From: Bacillota bacterium
Lineage (GTDB): Bacteria; Bacillota; Clostridia; Christensenellales; Aristaeellaceae
Length of the DNA: 10,312 nt
Reading direction: 5' to 3'
Assembly (NCBI GenBank): GCA_023416655.1
Contig: JAEZHK010000093.1
Span: forward strand, 1-10,312
The position numbers and the translations under genes are program-made. Shown piece by piece: positions 5,564 through 10,312 of this stretch. Below the pieces are notes generated by a model. That model was not told where the DNA came from, did no database searches, and saw nothing but the letters and a program-made list of their open reading frames with translations. The number at the start of each line of letters is the position of its first letter. Position 1 is the stretch's first letter.

Positions 5564-7948
5564 CTAGAAGTTCTGCTCCGTCCGGTCGATGATCTCGTCC
5601 TGCAGCGCGCGGCTGAGGTTCCGGAAGTAGTCGGAGTAGCCCGCGACGCGCACGATCAGGTCCTTGTACTCCTCCGGGTTCTCCTGCGCGTCCCGGAGCG
5701 TCTGGCGGTCGATCACGTTGAACTGGATATGGTGGCCGTCGAGGTCAAAGTAGGCGCGCACCAGGTCCGCCATGTGGTTCAGGCCCGCCTCGCCCGCCAC
5801 CACCGGCGGCGTAAACTTCTGGTTTAAAAGGGTCCCGCCGGTCATCAGGTGGTCCATCTTGGCGGCGGAGCGGATCGCAGCGGTGGGGCCGTGGGTGTCC
5901 GCGCCCTGGGTGGGGGAGATGCCCTCCGACAGCGGCCTTCCGGCCTTCCGGCCGTTGGCGGACGCGCCCATGACCTCGCCGAAGTACACGTGGCAGGTGG
6001 TCGGCAGCATGTTGACCCGGTATTCGCCGCCCCGGGTGTTCTTGCGGCCGGTGACGTCGTGCAGATAGCTCTTGAATACGCGCTGCATGATTTCGTCCGC
6101 GTATTCGTCGTCGTTGCCGTACTTGGGCGCGCGGTTCGAAACCAACGCGTGGATCCAGTCGCTGCCCTCGAAGTTCCTGTCCAGCGCCTCAGTCAATTCC
6201 GCCATCGTGAAGGTTTTCTTCTCGTAGACGTGCAGTTTGATCGCGGCGAGGCAGTCGGTAATCGTGCCGATGCCCACGCCCTGGATGTAGTTGGTGTTGT
6301 AGCGCGCGCCGCCCGCGTTGTAGTCCAGGCCCTTTATGATGCAGTCGTTGGTAATGACCGAGAGGAACGGCGCGGGCATGTAGCGCGCGTAAATCTGCTC
6401 GATCACGTTCGAGCCGCGTACCTTGATGTCGAGGAGGTGCTTCATCTGCGCTTCAAAGGCCGTGTAGAGCGCATCTAAGCTGTCAAAGTCCTCCGCATTG
6501 CCGAGCGGCAGGCCCAGCCGCTTCGCGGTCCTGGGGTCGACGCCGTTGTGCAGCGTCAGCTCCAGCACCTTCGGGATGTTGAAGTAGCCGGTCAGGATAT
6601 ACGCCTCGTTTCCAAACGCGCCGGTCTCCACGCAGCCGCTGGTGCCGCCCTTGCGCGCGTCCTCCAGCGTCTTGCCCGCGTTCAGAAGCTCCTGCACGAT
6701 GGCCTCGGTGTTGTAGAAGGCGGGCTGGCCCCAGCCCTCGCGGGACACCTCACAGGCGCGCTTCAAAAAGTGGCGCGGCGTCTTTTTCGAAATCTGCACG
6801 TTGGAGGAGGGCTGCAATAGCCGCATCTCGTCCATGCAGTCCAGAATCAGGTAGCTGACCGGGTTCACGCCGTCGGAGCCGTCAGGCGCGATGCCGCCGG
6901 TATTGATGTTGGCAAAGTCCGTGTAGGTACCGCTCTCCTTCAGCGTCACGCCTACTTTCGGCGGCGCGGGCTGGTTGTTGAACTTGACCCACAGGCATTC
7001 GAGCAGTTCCAGCGCGCGCTCGTCGGTGAGCGCGCCTTCTGCCGTATCCTTTTTGTAGAAGGGGTAGAGGTGCTGATCCAGCCGCCCGGGGCTGTAGGCG
7101 TCCCAGGGGTTGAGCTCCGTGGTCACGCCCAGGTGCACGAACCAGTACATCTGGATCGCCTGCCAGTAGGTCTTGGGCGCGTGGGCCGGGACGACCGCGC
7201 AGTTCTCCGCGATCTGAAGAAGTTCTGCCTTGCGCACCGGGTCCTTCTCGGAAGCGGCCATCTCACGGGCAAGGGCCTCGTAGCGTCGGCCGAGGACCAT
7301 GATGGCGTCGCAGGCGATGTCCATCGCGCGAAGCTGCTCGGCCCGGCGCTGCGCGTCAAGGTCCGTCAGCGGGTCGATGGCGTCAAGCGCCGCCCGAATC
7401 TCCGCCTTGTAGTCGAGGAAGCCCTTTTCGTAGATCTTGTTGGAGCCGACGGTGTGGCCGGGTCCGCGCTGCTCCATGAACTCGGTGAAGATACCCGCCT
7501 CGTAGCAGTCCTTCCACTCGCGGGTCATGGAGGAGAGCAGTTTGTCGCGGATGGTACGCCCCTGCCAGTAGGGGATGACGGTCTCCTCCTGCTGCTTCAA
7601 TGCGTCCGGGGAGACCTTGAAGGAGATCAGTTCGCGCGCGTCCATGATGCGCATGTCGTCCAGCGTGTGGCAGCACAGCTCCGGGAAAGTGGGGGCCTTC
7701 TGCGGGCCGCTGGTCTTTTCGCCCACGATCAGCTCGCCCTCGCCCAGGTACAGCGAGCGGTTTTCCATATAGCGGTAGAGCGCCAGCGCGCGGATTTCCG
7801 GGATCGAGACCCGGCCCTCGTACTGCCGGTAGGTTTCGGTTTCGATCAGCGCCCGCTCCATGCAGATCGCGGGTTCGGTCTGCATGCTGCGCTCGCGCAG
7901 CGCGCGGACGCGTTCGTTCATGCCCCTTGAATTGAGTGCCGCTTCCAT
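5564..7948 (-). CDS. hypD: Trans-4-hydroxy-L-proline dehydratase (glycyl radical enzyme)
   Basis: Radical removal of water from trans-4-hydroxy-L-proline to give 1-pyrroline-5-carboxylate; strictly anaerobic, cytosolic. The protein has 794 residues (C. difficile HypD is about 789). The glycyl radical loop is RVAGYSDYF with Gly770; the thiyl Cys439 and general base Glu441 lie in SGCVETG. Residues reported to line the Hyp pocket of C. difficile HypD (from memory: Phe152, His160, Asp278, Ser334, Asp339, Tyr450, Thr645) are all found here at +5: Phe157, His165, Asp283, Ser339, Asp344, Tyr455, Thr650. The uniform offset argues against pyruvate formate-lyase, glycerol dehydratase or choline lyase. 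The ATG at 7948 is chosen because GAGGAGGT lies seven bases before it and the N-terminus matches HypD almost to its first residue; the ATG at 7921 is a weaker alternative. The activase gene ends 13 bases upstream, the usual pairing. The product feeds PruA, next downstream. Confidence 0.93.
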   Translation of the reverse strand: MEAALNSRGMNERVRALRERSMQTEPAICMERALIETETYRQYEGRVSIPEIRALALYRYMENRSLYLGEGELIVGEKTSGPQKAPTFPELCCHTLDDMRIMDARELISFKVSPDALKQQEETVIPYWQGRTIRDKLLSSMTREWKDCYEAGIFTEFMEQRGPGHTVGSNKIYEKGFLDYKAEIRAALDAIDPLTDLDAQRRAEQLRAMDIACDAIMVLGRRYEALAREMAASEKDPVRKAELLQIAENCAVVPAHAPKTYWQAIQMYWFVHLGVTTELNPWDAYSPGRLDQHLYPFYKKDTAEGALTDERALELLECLWVKFNNQPAPPKVGVTLKESGTYTDFANINTGGIAPDGSDGVNPVSYLILDCMDEMRLLQPSSNVQISKKTPRHFLKRACEVSREGWGQPAFYNTEAIVQELLNAGKTLEDARKGGTSGCVETGAFGNEAYILTGYFNIPKVLELTLHNGVDPRTAKRLGLPLGNAEDFDSLDALYTAFEAQMKHLLDIKVRGSNVIEQIYARYMPAPFLSVITNDCIIKGLDYNAGGARYNTNYIQGVGIGTITDCLAAIKLHVYEKKTFTMAELTEALDRNFEGSDWIHALVSNRAPKYGNDDEYADEIMQRVFKSYLHDVTGRKNTRGGEYRVNMLPTTCHVYFGEVMGASANGRKAGRPLSEGISPTQGADTHGPTAAIRSAAKMDHLMTGGTLLNQKFTPPVVAGEAGLNHMADLVRAYFDLDGHHIQFNVIDRQTLRDAQENPEEYKDLIVRVAGYSDYFRNLSRALQDEIIDRTEQNF

Positions 7949-7955
7949 CGTTTCG

Positions 7956-7963
7956 ACCTCCTC
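7956..7963 (-). promoter_or_regulatory. Strong ribosome binding site of hypD overlapping the hypE stop
   Basis: GAGGAGGT on the minus strand, seven bases before the hypD ATG; its first two bases belong to the TGA stop codon of hypE. It fixes the hypD start at 7948 and ties the dehydratase's translation to its activase's. Such a strong site fits a need for far more enzyme than activase. Confidence 0.85.
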
Positions 7964-8822
7964 ATCCGCCGATCAGGACGCGGCCAAAGCCCACATCCCG
8001 CCAGATTGCCTTAAGCCGCTCCATCTGCTTAGGTGTCGGCGGCTCGAACGCCACGCCCGCCCTGCCCAGCCGCTCCGCCTTGTCACTGCCTACCTTATGA
8101 TAGGGCAGCAGGTTTACGTCCACCGGCCCCGAGGCTTGAAACGCGAATTCCGCCAGCGCGCGCATTTCCGTCTCGTCCGCGTTCGCGCCGGGCACCACCG
8201 GGACGCGCAGGTTCAGCTTAACGCCAGCCTTTGCCAGTTTCTTCAAATTCTCCAGAATCAGCGCGTTGCCCGCGCCGGTGAGTTTCTCATGCAGCGCCGG
8301 GTCCATCGCCTTGAGGTCGTAGAGGAAGAGGTCGGTCAGCGGCAGGATTTTTTCGAACTTCTCCCATTTTGAAAAGCCGCAGGTGTCGACTGCTACGTGG
8401 ACGCCACGCTTTTTGAAAAGTGTCAGAAGCTCTACGAGGAAAGCCGAATCCTGCGCCATGACCTCGCCGCCCGACAGCGTGACGCCGCCGCCCGTCTGGT
8501 CATACAGCCCCTGATCGCGCAGCGCGATCTGAAAAAGTTCGTCCGCCGTATAGGCCTTGCCCACCAGCTGCTTTGCGTCGAACGCGCAGGCCTCGGCTCC
8601 CGCGGCGCAGTTGCCGTCCAGCTCCGGGCAGGCTTCCCGGCAGCGCCCGCAGTTTACGCAGCGCTCCGCAAAGTTCATGATCTCCGGCTGGAACGACTGG
8701 CTCTCCGGATTATGGCACCACAGGCACTTCAGCGGGCAGCCCTTGAAGAAGACGGTGGTGCGTACGCCCGGCCCGTCGTGCAGGGAAAACCGCTGTACGT
8801 TGACCACCAGTGCCGTGTGCAT
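7962..8822 (-). CDS. hypE: Glycyl radical enzyme activase (radical SAM), HypD-activating
   Basis: Uses S-adenosylmethionine and a [4Fe-4S] cluster to install the glycyl radical on HypD. The protein has 286 residues; the radical SAM motif CxxxCxxC is Cys29, Cys33, Cys36 (CPLKCLWC), preceded by the family hallmark HDGPGVRTTVFFKGCP. The SAM-binding TLSGGE motif is at 115-120 and a DTCG segment at 146-149. An auxiliary ferredoxin-like insert has one complete CxxCxxCxxxC set (Cys55, 58, 61, 65). The second set is degenerate: only Cys72 and Cys79 remain, while the positions expected for the first and third cysteines are Asp69 and Gly75. The ATG at 8822 has a GGGGG ribosome binding tract about seven bases upstream. 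It is the first gene of the minus-strand cluster, driven by the promoter at 8884-8913. Its partner is inferred from adjacency to hypD. Confidence 0.93.
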   Translation of the reverse strand: MHTALVVNVQRFSLHDGPGVRTTVFFKGCPLKCLWCHNPESQSFQPEIMNFAERCVNCGRCREACPELDGNCAAGAEACAFDAKQLVGKAYTADELFQIALRDQGLYDQTGGGVTLSGGEVMAQDSAFLVELLTLFKKRGVHVAVDTCGFSKWEKFEKILPLTDLFLYDLKAMDPALHEKLTGAGNALILENLKKLAKAGVKLNLRVPVVPGANADETEMRALAEFAFQASGPVDVNLLPYHKVGSDKAERLGRAGVAFEPPTPKQMERLKAIWRDVGFGRVLIGG

Positions 8823-8835
8823 GCTATGCCCCCGG

Positions 8836-8853
8836 AATTCATTTTCGTGAATT
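8836..8853. repeat. Inverted repeat aattca-N6-tgaatt in the hypE leader
   Basis: Two perfect 6-bp arms with a six-base spacer, lying between the hypE promoter and its ribosome binding site. The second arm overlaps a cgtgaa half-site (8846-8851) like those of the palindrome at 8930-8943. It may be an auxiliary operator or a weak leader hairpin; arms this short could also arise by chance. Confidence 0.4.
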
Positions 8854-8883
8854 ATACGCGCGAAGACCTCGCGCCACAGCTGA

Positions 8884-8913
8884 ATAATACTACTATTTAT
8901 ATCGCGCTGTCAA
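8884..8913 (-). promoter_or_regulatory. Sigma-A-type promoter of hypE-hypD
   Basis: On the minus strand a perfect TTGACA (8908-8913) is separated by 18 bp from TATTAT (8884-8889), five of six matches to the -10 consensus. The start would be near 8877, leaving a leader of about 55 bases. A second TATAAT (8851-8856) lies closer to the gene but lacks a good -35. Confidence 0.82.
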
Positions 8914-8929
8914 TCGAATCCGGAAATAA

Positions 8930-8943
8930 TTCACGGACGTGAA
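8930..8943. promoter_or_regulatory. Candidate operator palindrome between the divergent promoters
   Basis: ttcacg-ga-cgtgaa, a perfect 6+6 bp inverted repeat. It lies 16 bp beyond the -35 of the hypE promoter and 28 bp before the -35 of the regulator promoter, the classic place for a site controlling both. The half-site gtgaaaa (8939-8945) recurs at 9001-9007, just after the regulator's -10 box. The XRE-cupin protein encoded at 9050 is the natural candidate to bind; this is inference. Confidence 0.55.
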
Positions 8944-8971
8944 AAGAATGGTTCTCCGGCCCGCATTTTTC

Positions 8972-9000
8972 TTGACAGCGGGAGGCAAATGGTTTATATT
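8972..9000 (+). promoter_or_regulatory. Sigma-A-type promoter of the XRE-cupin regulator
   Basis: A perfect TTGACA (8972-8977), a 17-bp spacer, then TATATT (8995-9000), five of six matches to the -10 consensus. The start would be near 9007, with a leader of about 43 bases to the ATG at 9050. A gtgaaaa element at 9001-9007 overlaps the start point, which would allow autoregulation. Confidence 0.85.
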
Positions 9001-9049
9001 GTGAAAAAGTAACGTTGAACGGGTCAATAACCTGGCAGGGGGTGGCCGG

Positions 9050-9625
9050 ATGAACCAGAACGCAATGATCGGCGCGCACATCAGAAGCCTGAGGATGGCC
9101 AAGAAGCTGACGCTCAAACAGCTGTCGGACGAATCCGGCCTTTCGGTGGGATTCCTGTCGCAGCTGGAGCGGGGCATGTCCTCCATCGCCATCGACACGC
9201 TGGCGAGGCTCGCGCACATCCTGGGCGCAGACCTTTCCAGCTTCTTCAACGTCGTGCAGGGGCCGGGGCCGGAGCCGGTGGTGCATGGCTTTGACCTGAG
9301 GGCGACGCCCGTCTCCGCCGAAATCATCCAGTACGTGCTCTCAAGCGACCCCGCCGGGTTTGAAATGCTGCCAAGGCTCTTCCTTCTGATGCCGCGGTCG
9401 CTGGAGGAGGAGCAGATCGAGATGTACAGCCACGAGGGCGAGGAGTTCACCTACGTGCTGGAGGGCATCGTCACCGTGTACCTGGACGGCGCGCGCCACA
9501 CGCTCTACCCCGGCGACAGCATCCAGATCCGCTCCAACCTGCCGCACAACTGGGTCAACCTGACCAGCAAGCCCGCCCGGTTCCTCTCCATCAATTATCC
9601 CAACCCGTTCCGAACGCAGGAATAG
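9050..9625 (+). CDS. XRE-family transcriptional regulator with C-terminal cupin sensor
   Basis: A 191-residue DNA-binding regulator. The N-terminal HTH_3/XRE helix-turn-helix spans about residues 7-65, with the turn and recognition helix around SDESGLSVGFLSQLERG (26-42). A flexible GPGPEP linker leads to a cupin_2 barrel (about 108-183) with HEGEEFTYVLEG (128-139) and the PGDSIQIRSNLPHNW segment (154-168). His128, Glu132 and His166 could bind a metal or a small ligand. Proteins of this build commonly control amino-acid or polyamine catabolism and sense a pathway metabolite. The ATG at 9050 follows an AGGGGGT site. It is divergent from hypE across a shared region with a palindrome, so it probably controls the hydroxyproline genes and itself. 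Its ligand (Hyp or P5C are guesses) and whether it activates or represses are not shown by the sequence. The next gene starts 19 bases downstream. Confidence 0.92.
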   Translation: MNQNAMIGAHIRSLRMAKKLTLKQLSDESGLSVGFLSQLERGMSSIAIDTLARLAHILGADLSSFFNVVQGPGPEPVVHGFDLRATPVSAEIIQYVLSSDPAGFEMLPRLFLLMPRSLEEEQIEMYSHEGEEFTYVLEGIVTVYLDGARHTLYPGDSIQIRSNLPHNWVNLTSKPARFLSINYPNPFRTQE

Positions 9626-9644
9626 CGCGATCAGGGGGATCAGT

Positions 9645-10025
9645 ATGGGCAACTTGCTTCCGATCCGGCTGAAGGCCGTGGTGCTGGACTGCCGGGACAT
9701 TCAGGCGCTGTCCGATTTCTACATCCGCATGCTGGGCTGGGAAAAGGTTTATTCGGAGGGTGACTACTGGGTCGAAATCGCGCCGCCCGGCGGCGACAGC
9801 GACATCGCCTTCCAGAAGAACGAGGACTACCTTCCTCCGGTCTGGCCGGAGGAGCCCGGCGCGCAGCAGCAGATGGTCCATCTGGACTTTGCGGTTGGCA
9901 GGGACTGGCTACAGGAAGCCGCGGGCCAAGCGGTGGCCTGCGGTGCGAAGGTGGCCGAAACGCAGTTTTCCGACGATTGGATCGTCCTGATCGACCCGGA
10001 AGGGCATCCGTTCTGCTTCGTATAG
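9645..10025 (+). CDS. VOC (glyoxalase/bleomycin-resistance fold) family protein
   Basis: A 126-residue soluble protein of the vicinal-oxygen-chelate superfamily, with the two beta-alpha-beta-beta-beta repeats typical of it: one at about residues 9-58 (VVLDCRDIQALSDFY, then LGW and YWVEIA) and one at about 77-126 (MVHLDFAV, ending in DPEGHPFCFV). His79 and His121 occupy places where VOC enzymes carry metal ligands, but the first repeat lacks a clear His/Glu pair, so metal binding is uncertain. The ATG at 9645 follows a GGGGG tract with normal spacing. Only 19 bases separate it from the regulator, so the two are almost certainly cotranscribed. VOC proteins include lyases, epimerases, dioxygenases and antibiotic-binding proteins; which this is cannot be told. 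A role in the Hyp pathway or in detoxifying a reactive aldehyde is only suggested by position. Confidence 0.85.
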   Translation: MGNLLPIRLKAVVLDCRDIQALSDFYIRMLGWEKVYSEGDYWVEIAPPGGDSDIAFQKNEDYLPPVWPEEPGAQQQMVHLDFAVGRDWLQEAAGQAVACGAKVAETQFSDDWIVLIDPEGHPFCFV

Positions 10026-10030
10026 AAATT

Positions 10031-10080
10031 GGCCCGTGGCGGCATTTCTTGAATGCCTCTTCGGGCGGTTGACACGGGCC
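10031..10080. repeat. Nested inverted repeats downstream of the VOC gene, overlapping the next promoter
   Basis: Outer arms ggcccgtg (10031-10038) and cacgggcc (10073-10080) are perfect over 8 bp. Inside them ggcatt (10041-10046) and aatgcc (10052-10057) form a second hairpin. No T-run follows, so it is a poor intrinsic terminator. The right outer arm covers the last two bases of the -35 box at 10069-10074, so the pair could equally be a binding site controlling the kinase promoter. Confidence 0.5.
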
Positions 10081-10097
10081 GGACATTGGTTTATTCT
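10069..10097 (+). promoter_or_regulatory. Sigma-A-type promoter of the FGGY kinase gene
   Basis: A perfect TTGACA (10069-10074), a 17-bp spacer and TATTCT (10092-10097), which matches the -10 consensus at four of six bases. Transcription would start near 10104, about 80 bases before the kinase ATG. This separates the kinase from the regulator-VOC unit. Confidence 0.7.
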
Positions 10098-10108
10098 ATA
10101 TTTCAGCC

Positions 10109-10139
10109 ACAAGGCCGTCTGCGAGCAGACAGGCCTTGT
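10109..10139 (+). repeat. Stem-loop at the 5' end of the kinase leader
   Basis: An 8-bp stem (acaaggcc with ggccttgt) is extended by a 5-bp stem (gtctg with cagac) across one bulged A, with the loop cgag. It would lie a few bases after the predicted transcription start. No T-run follows, so it is not a simple attenuator; a message-stabilising 5' hairpin or an operator are the likely options. Confidence 0.55.
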
Positions 10140-10185
10140 TGTGTAAGGCGCGCGCGGCGCGGCGAAAGAGTGCGGAGGGAACATT

Positions 10186-10312
10186 ATGCAGTATCTTCTG
10201 GGCCTGGACAACGGAGGGACCAGTTCGAAAGCGGTGCTGTTTGACCAGACGGGGCGGGAGATTGCGTCCGCCAAGCGGAACACCCCCATGAAGACGCCGA
10301 AGGTGGGCCACA
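10186..10312 (+). CDS. FGGY-family carbohydrate kinase, N-terminal fragment (3' truncated by window end)
   Basis: The first 42 codons of a sugar or polyol kinase of the FGGY family, which transfers phosphate from ATP to a pentulose, polyol or related sugar. Translation from the ATG at 10186 begins MQYLLGLDNGGTSSKAV; the DNGGT segment is the phosphate-1 ATP-binding loop at the N-terminus of this fold, and KTPKVGH (residues 36-42) fits the segment that precedes the substrate-contacting part. A GGAGGG ribosome binding site lies eight bases before the ATG. Full members are about 480-530 residues, so more than 90% is outside the window. Which sugar it uses cannot be decided from the N-terminus. 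It has its own promoter and leader hairpin and probably begins an unrelated sugar-use operon. Confidence 0.88.
   Translation, partial: MQYLLGLDNGGTSSKAVLFDQTGREIASAKRNTPMKTPKVGH

Noticed and set aside
7070..7930. A 286-codon open frame on the plus strand opposite hypD (and a 209-codon one at 5849-6478)
   Set aside because: Both are shadows of hypD codon usage. The true frame carries the full set of glycyl radical enzyme motifs, and the shadows have no ribosome binding site or recognisable domain.
5564..7948. Pyruvate formate-lyase, glycerol dehydratase or choline trimethylamine-lyase as identity of the glycyl radical enzyme
   Set aside because: It lacks the adjacent Cys-Cys pair of formate-lyases, and its SGCVETG context together with the pocket residues matches hydroxyproline dehydratase instead.
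9001..9030. An operator formed by ttga-acggg-tcaa in the regulator leader
   Set aside because: The arms are only four bases and imperfect when extended; too short to support beyond chance.
10126..10143. The leader stem-loop as an intrinsic attenuator of the kinase gene
   Set aside because: No T-run follows the stem (the sequence continues tgtgtaaggc), so factor-independent termination is unlikely.
1..10312. Mobile elements or tRNA genes
   Set aside because: No transposase, integrase, terminal repeats with target duplication, or tRNA-like cloverleaf was found; codon use looks even across the window.

Overview
The window is GC-rich, densely coded DNA, most likely from an anaerobic Firmicute of the class Clostridia (gut-type Oscillospirales or Christensenellales-like). 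The clues are a glycyl radical enzyme with a dedicated activase, strong GGAGG-type ribosome binding sites, textbook TTGACA/TATAAT-like promoters, a membrane-bound pyrophosphatase, and hairpin terminators of the kind common in GC-rich gut Clostridia. The species cannot be named from the sequence.

Layout. Positions 1-1258 (+) hold the C-terminal part of a membrane pyrophosphatase (hppA), followed by a strong terminator. Positions 1425-2213 (+) encode an eight-helix membrane protein with TspO/MBR-like motifs. A hairpin-rich gap follows (2214-2514), where transcription from both sides appears to end. Positions 2515-8822 are four genes on the minus strand, in transcription order: a glycyl radical enzyme activase (hypE), a glycyl radical dehydratase (hypD), an ALDH4-type 1-pyrroline-5-carboxylate (P5C) dehydrogenase (pruA) and an M24 Xaa-Pro peptidase. 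Divergent from them (+) are an XRE-cupin regulator (9050-9625) and a small VOC-fold protein (9645-10025). A new promoter at about 10069-10097 then drives an FGGY sugar kinase whose start is at 10186 and which runs off the window.

How the genes fit together. The central reading is a trans-4-hydroxy-L-proline (Hyp) degradation locus. The M24 peptidase would release Hyp or Pro from imino-acid peptides (collagen is the obvious source). HypD, activated by HypE, would dehydrate Hyp to P5C, and PruA would oxidise P5C to glutamate with NAD+. The HypD call rests on the thiyl Cys439, the general base Glu441, the glycyl Gly770 and seven further residues. All ten sit at a constant +5 offset from the positions I recall for the Clostridioides difficile enzyme. 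No proC (P5C reductase) or proline dehydrogenase is visible, so this locus looks wired for oxidation of Hyp to glutamate rather than the reductive route to proline.

Control. The regulator and the catabolic genes share a divergent control region. Two sigma-A-like promoters point apart, with a perfect 6+6 bp palindrome (8930-8943) between their -35 boxes. pruA-peptidase also has its own candidate promoter, so the four genes are probably two transcription units under partly separate control.

Oddities: one metal ligand of the peptidase is Asp instead of Glu; the second auxiliary Fe-S cluster motif of the activase has lost two of four cysteines; and hairpins of one shape follow the stops of both minus-strand units, with compensatory base changes between copies.
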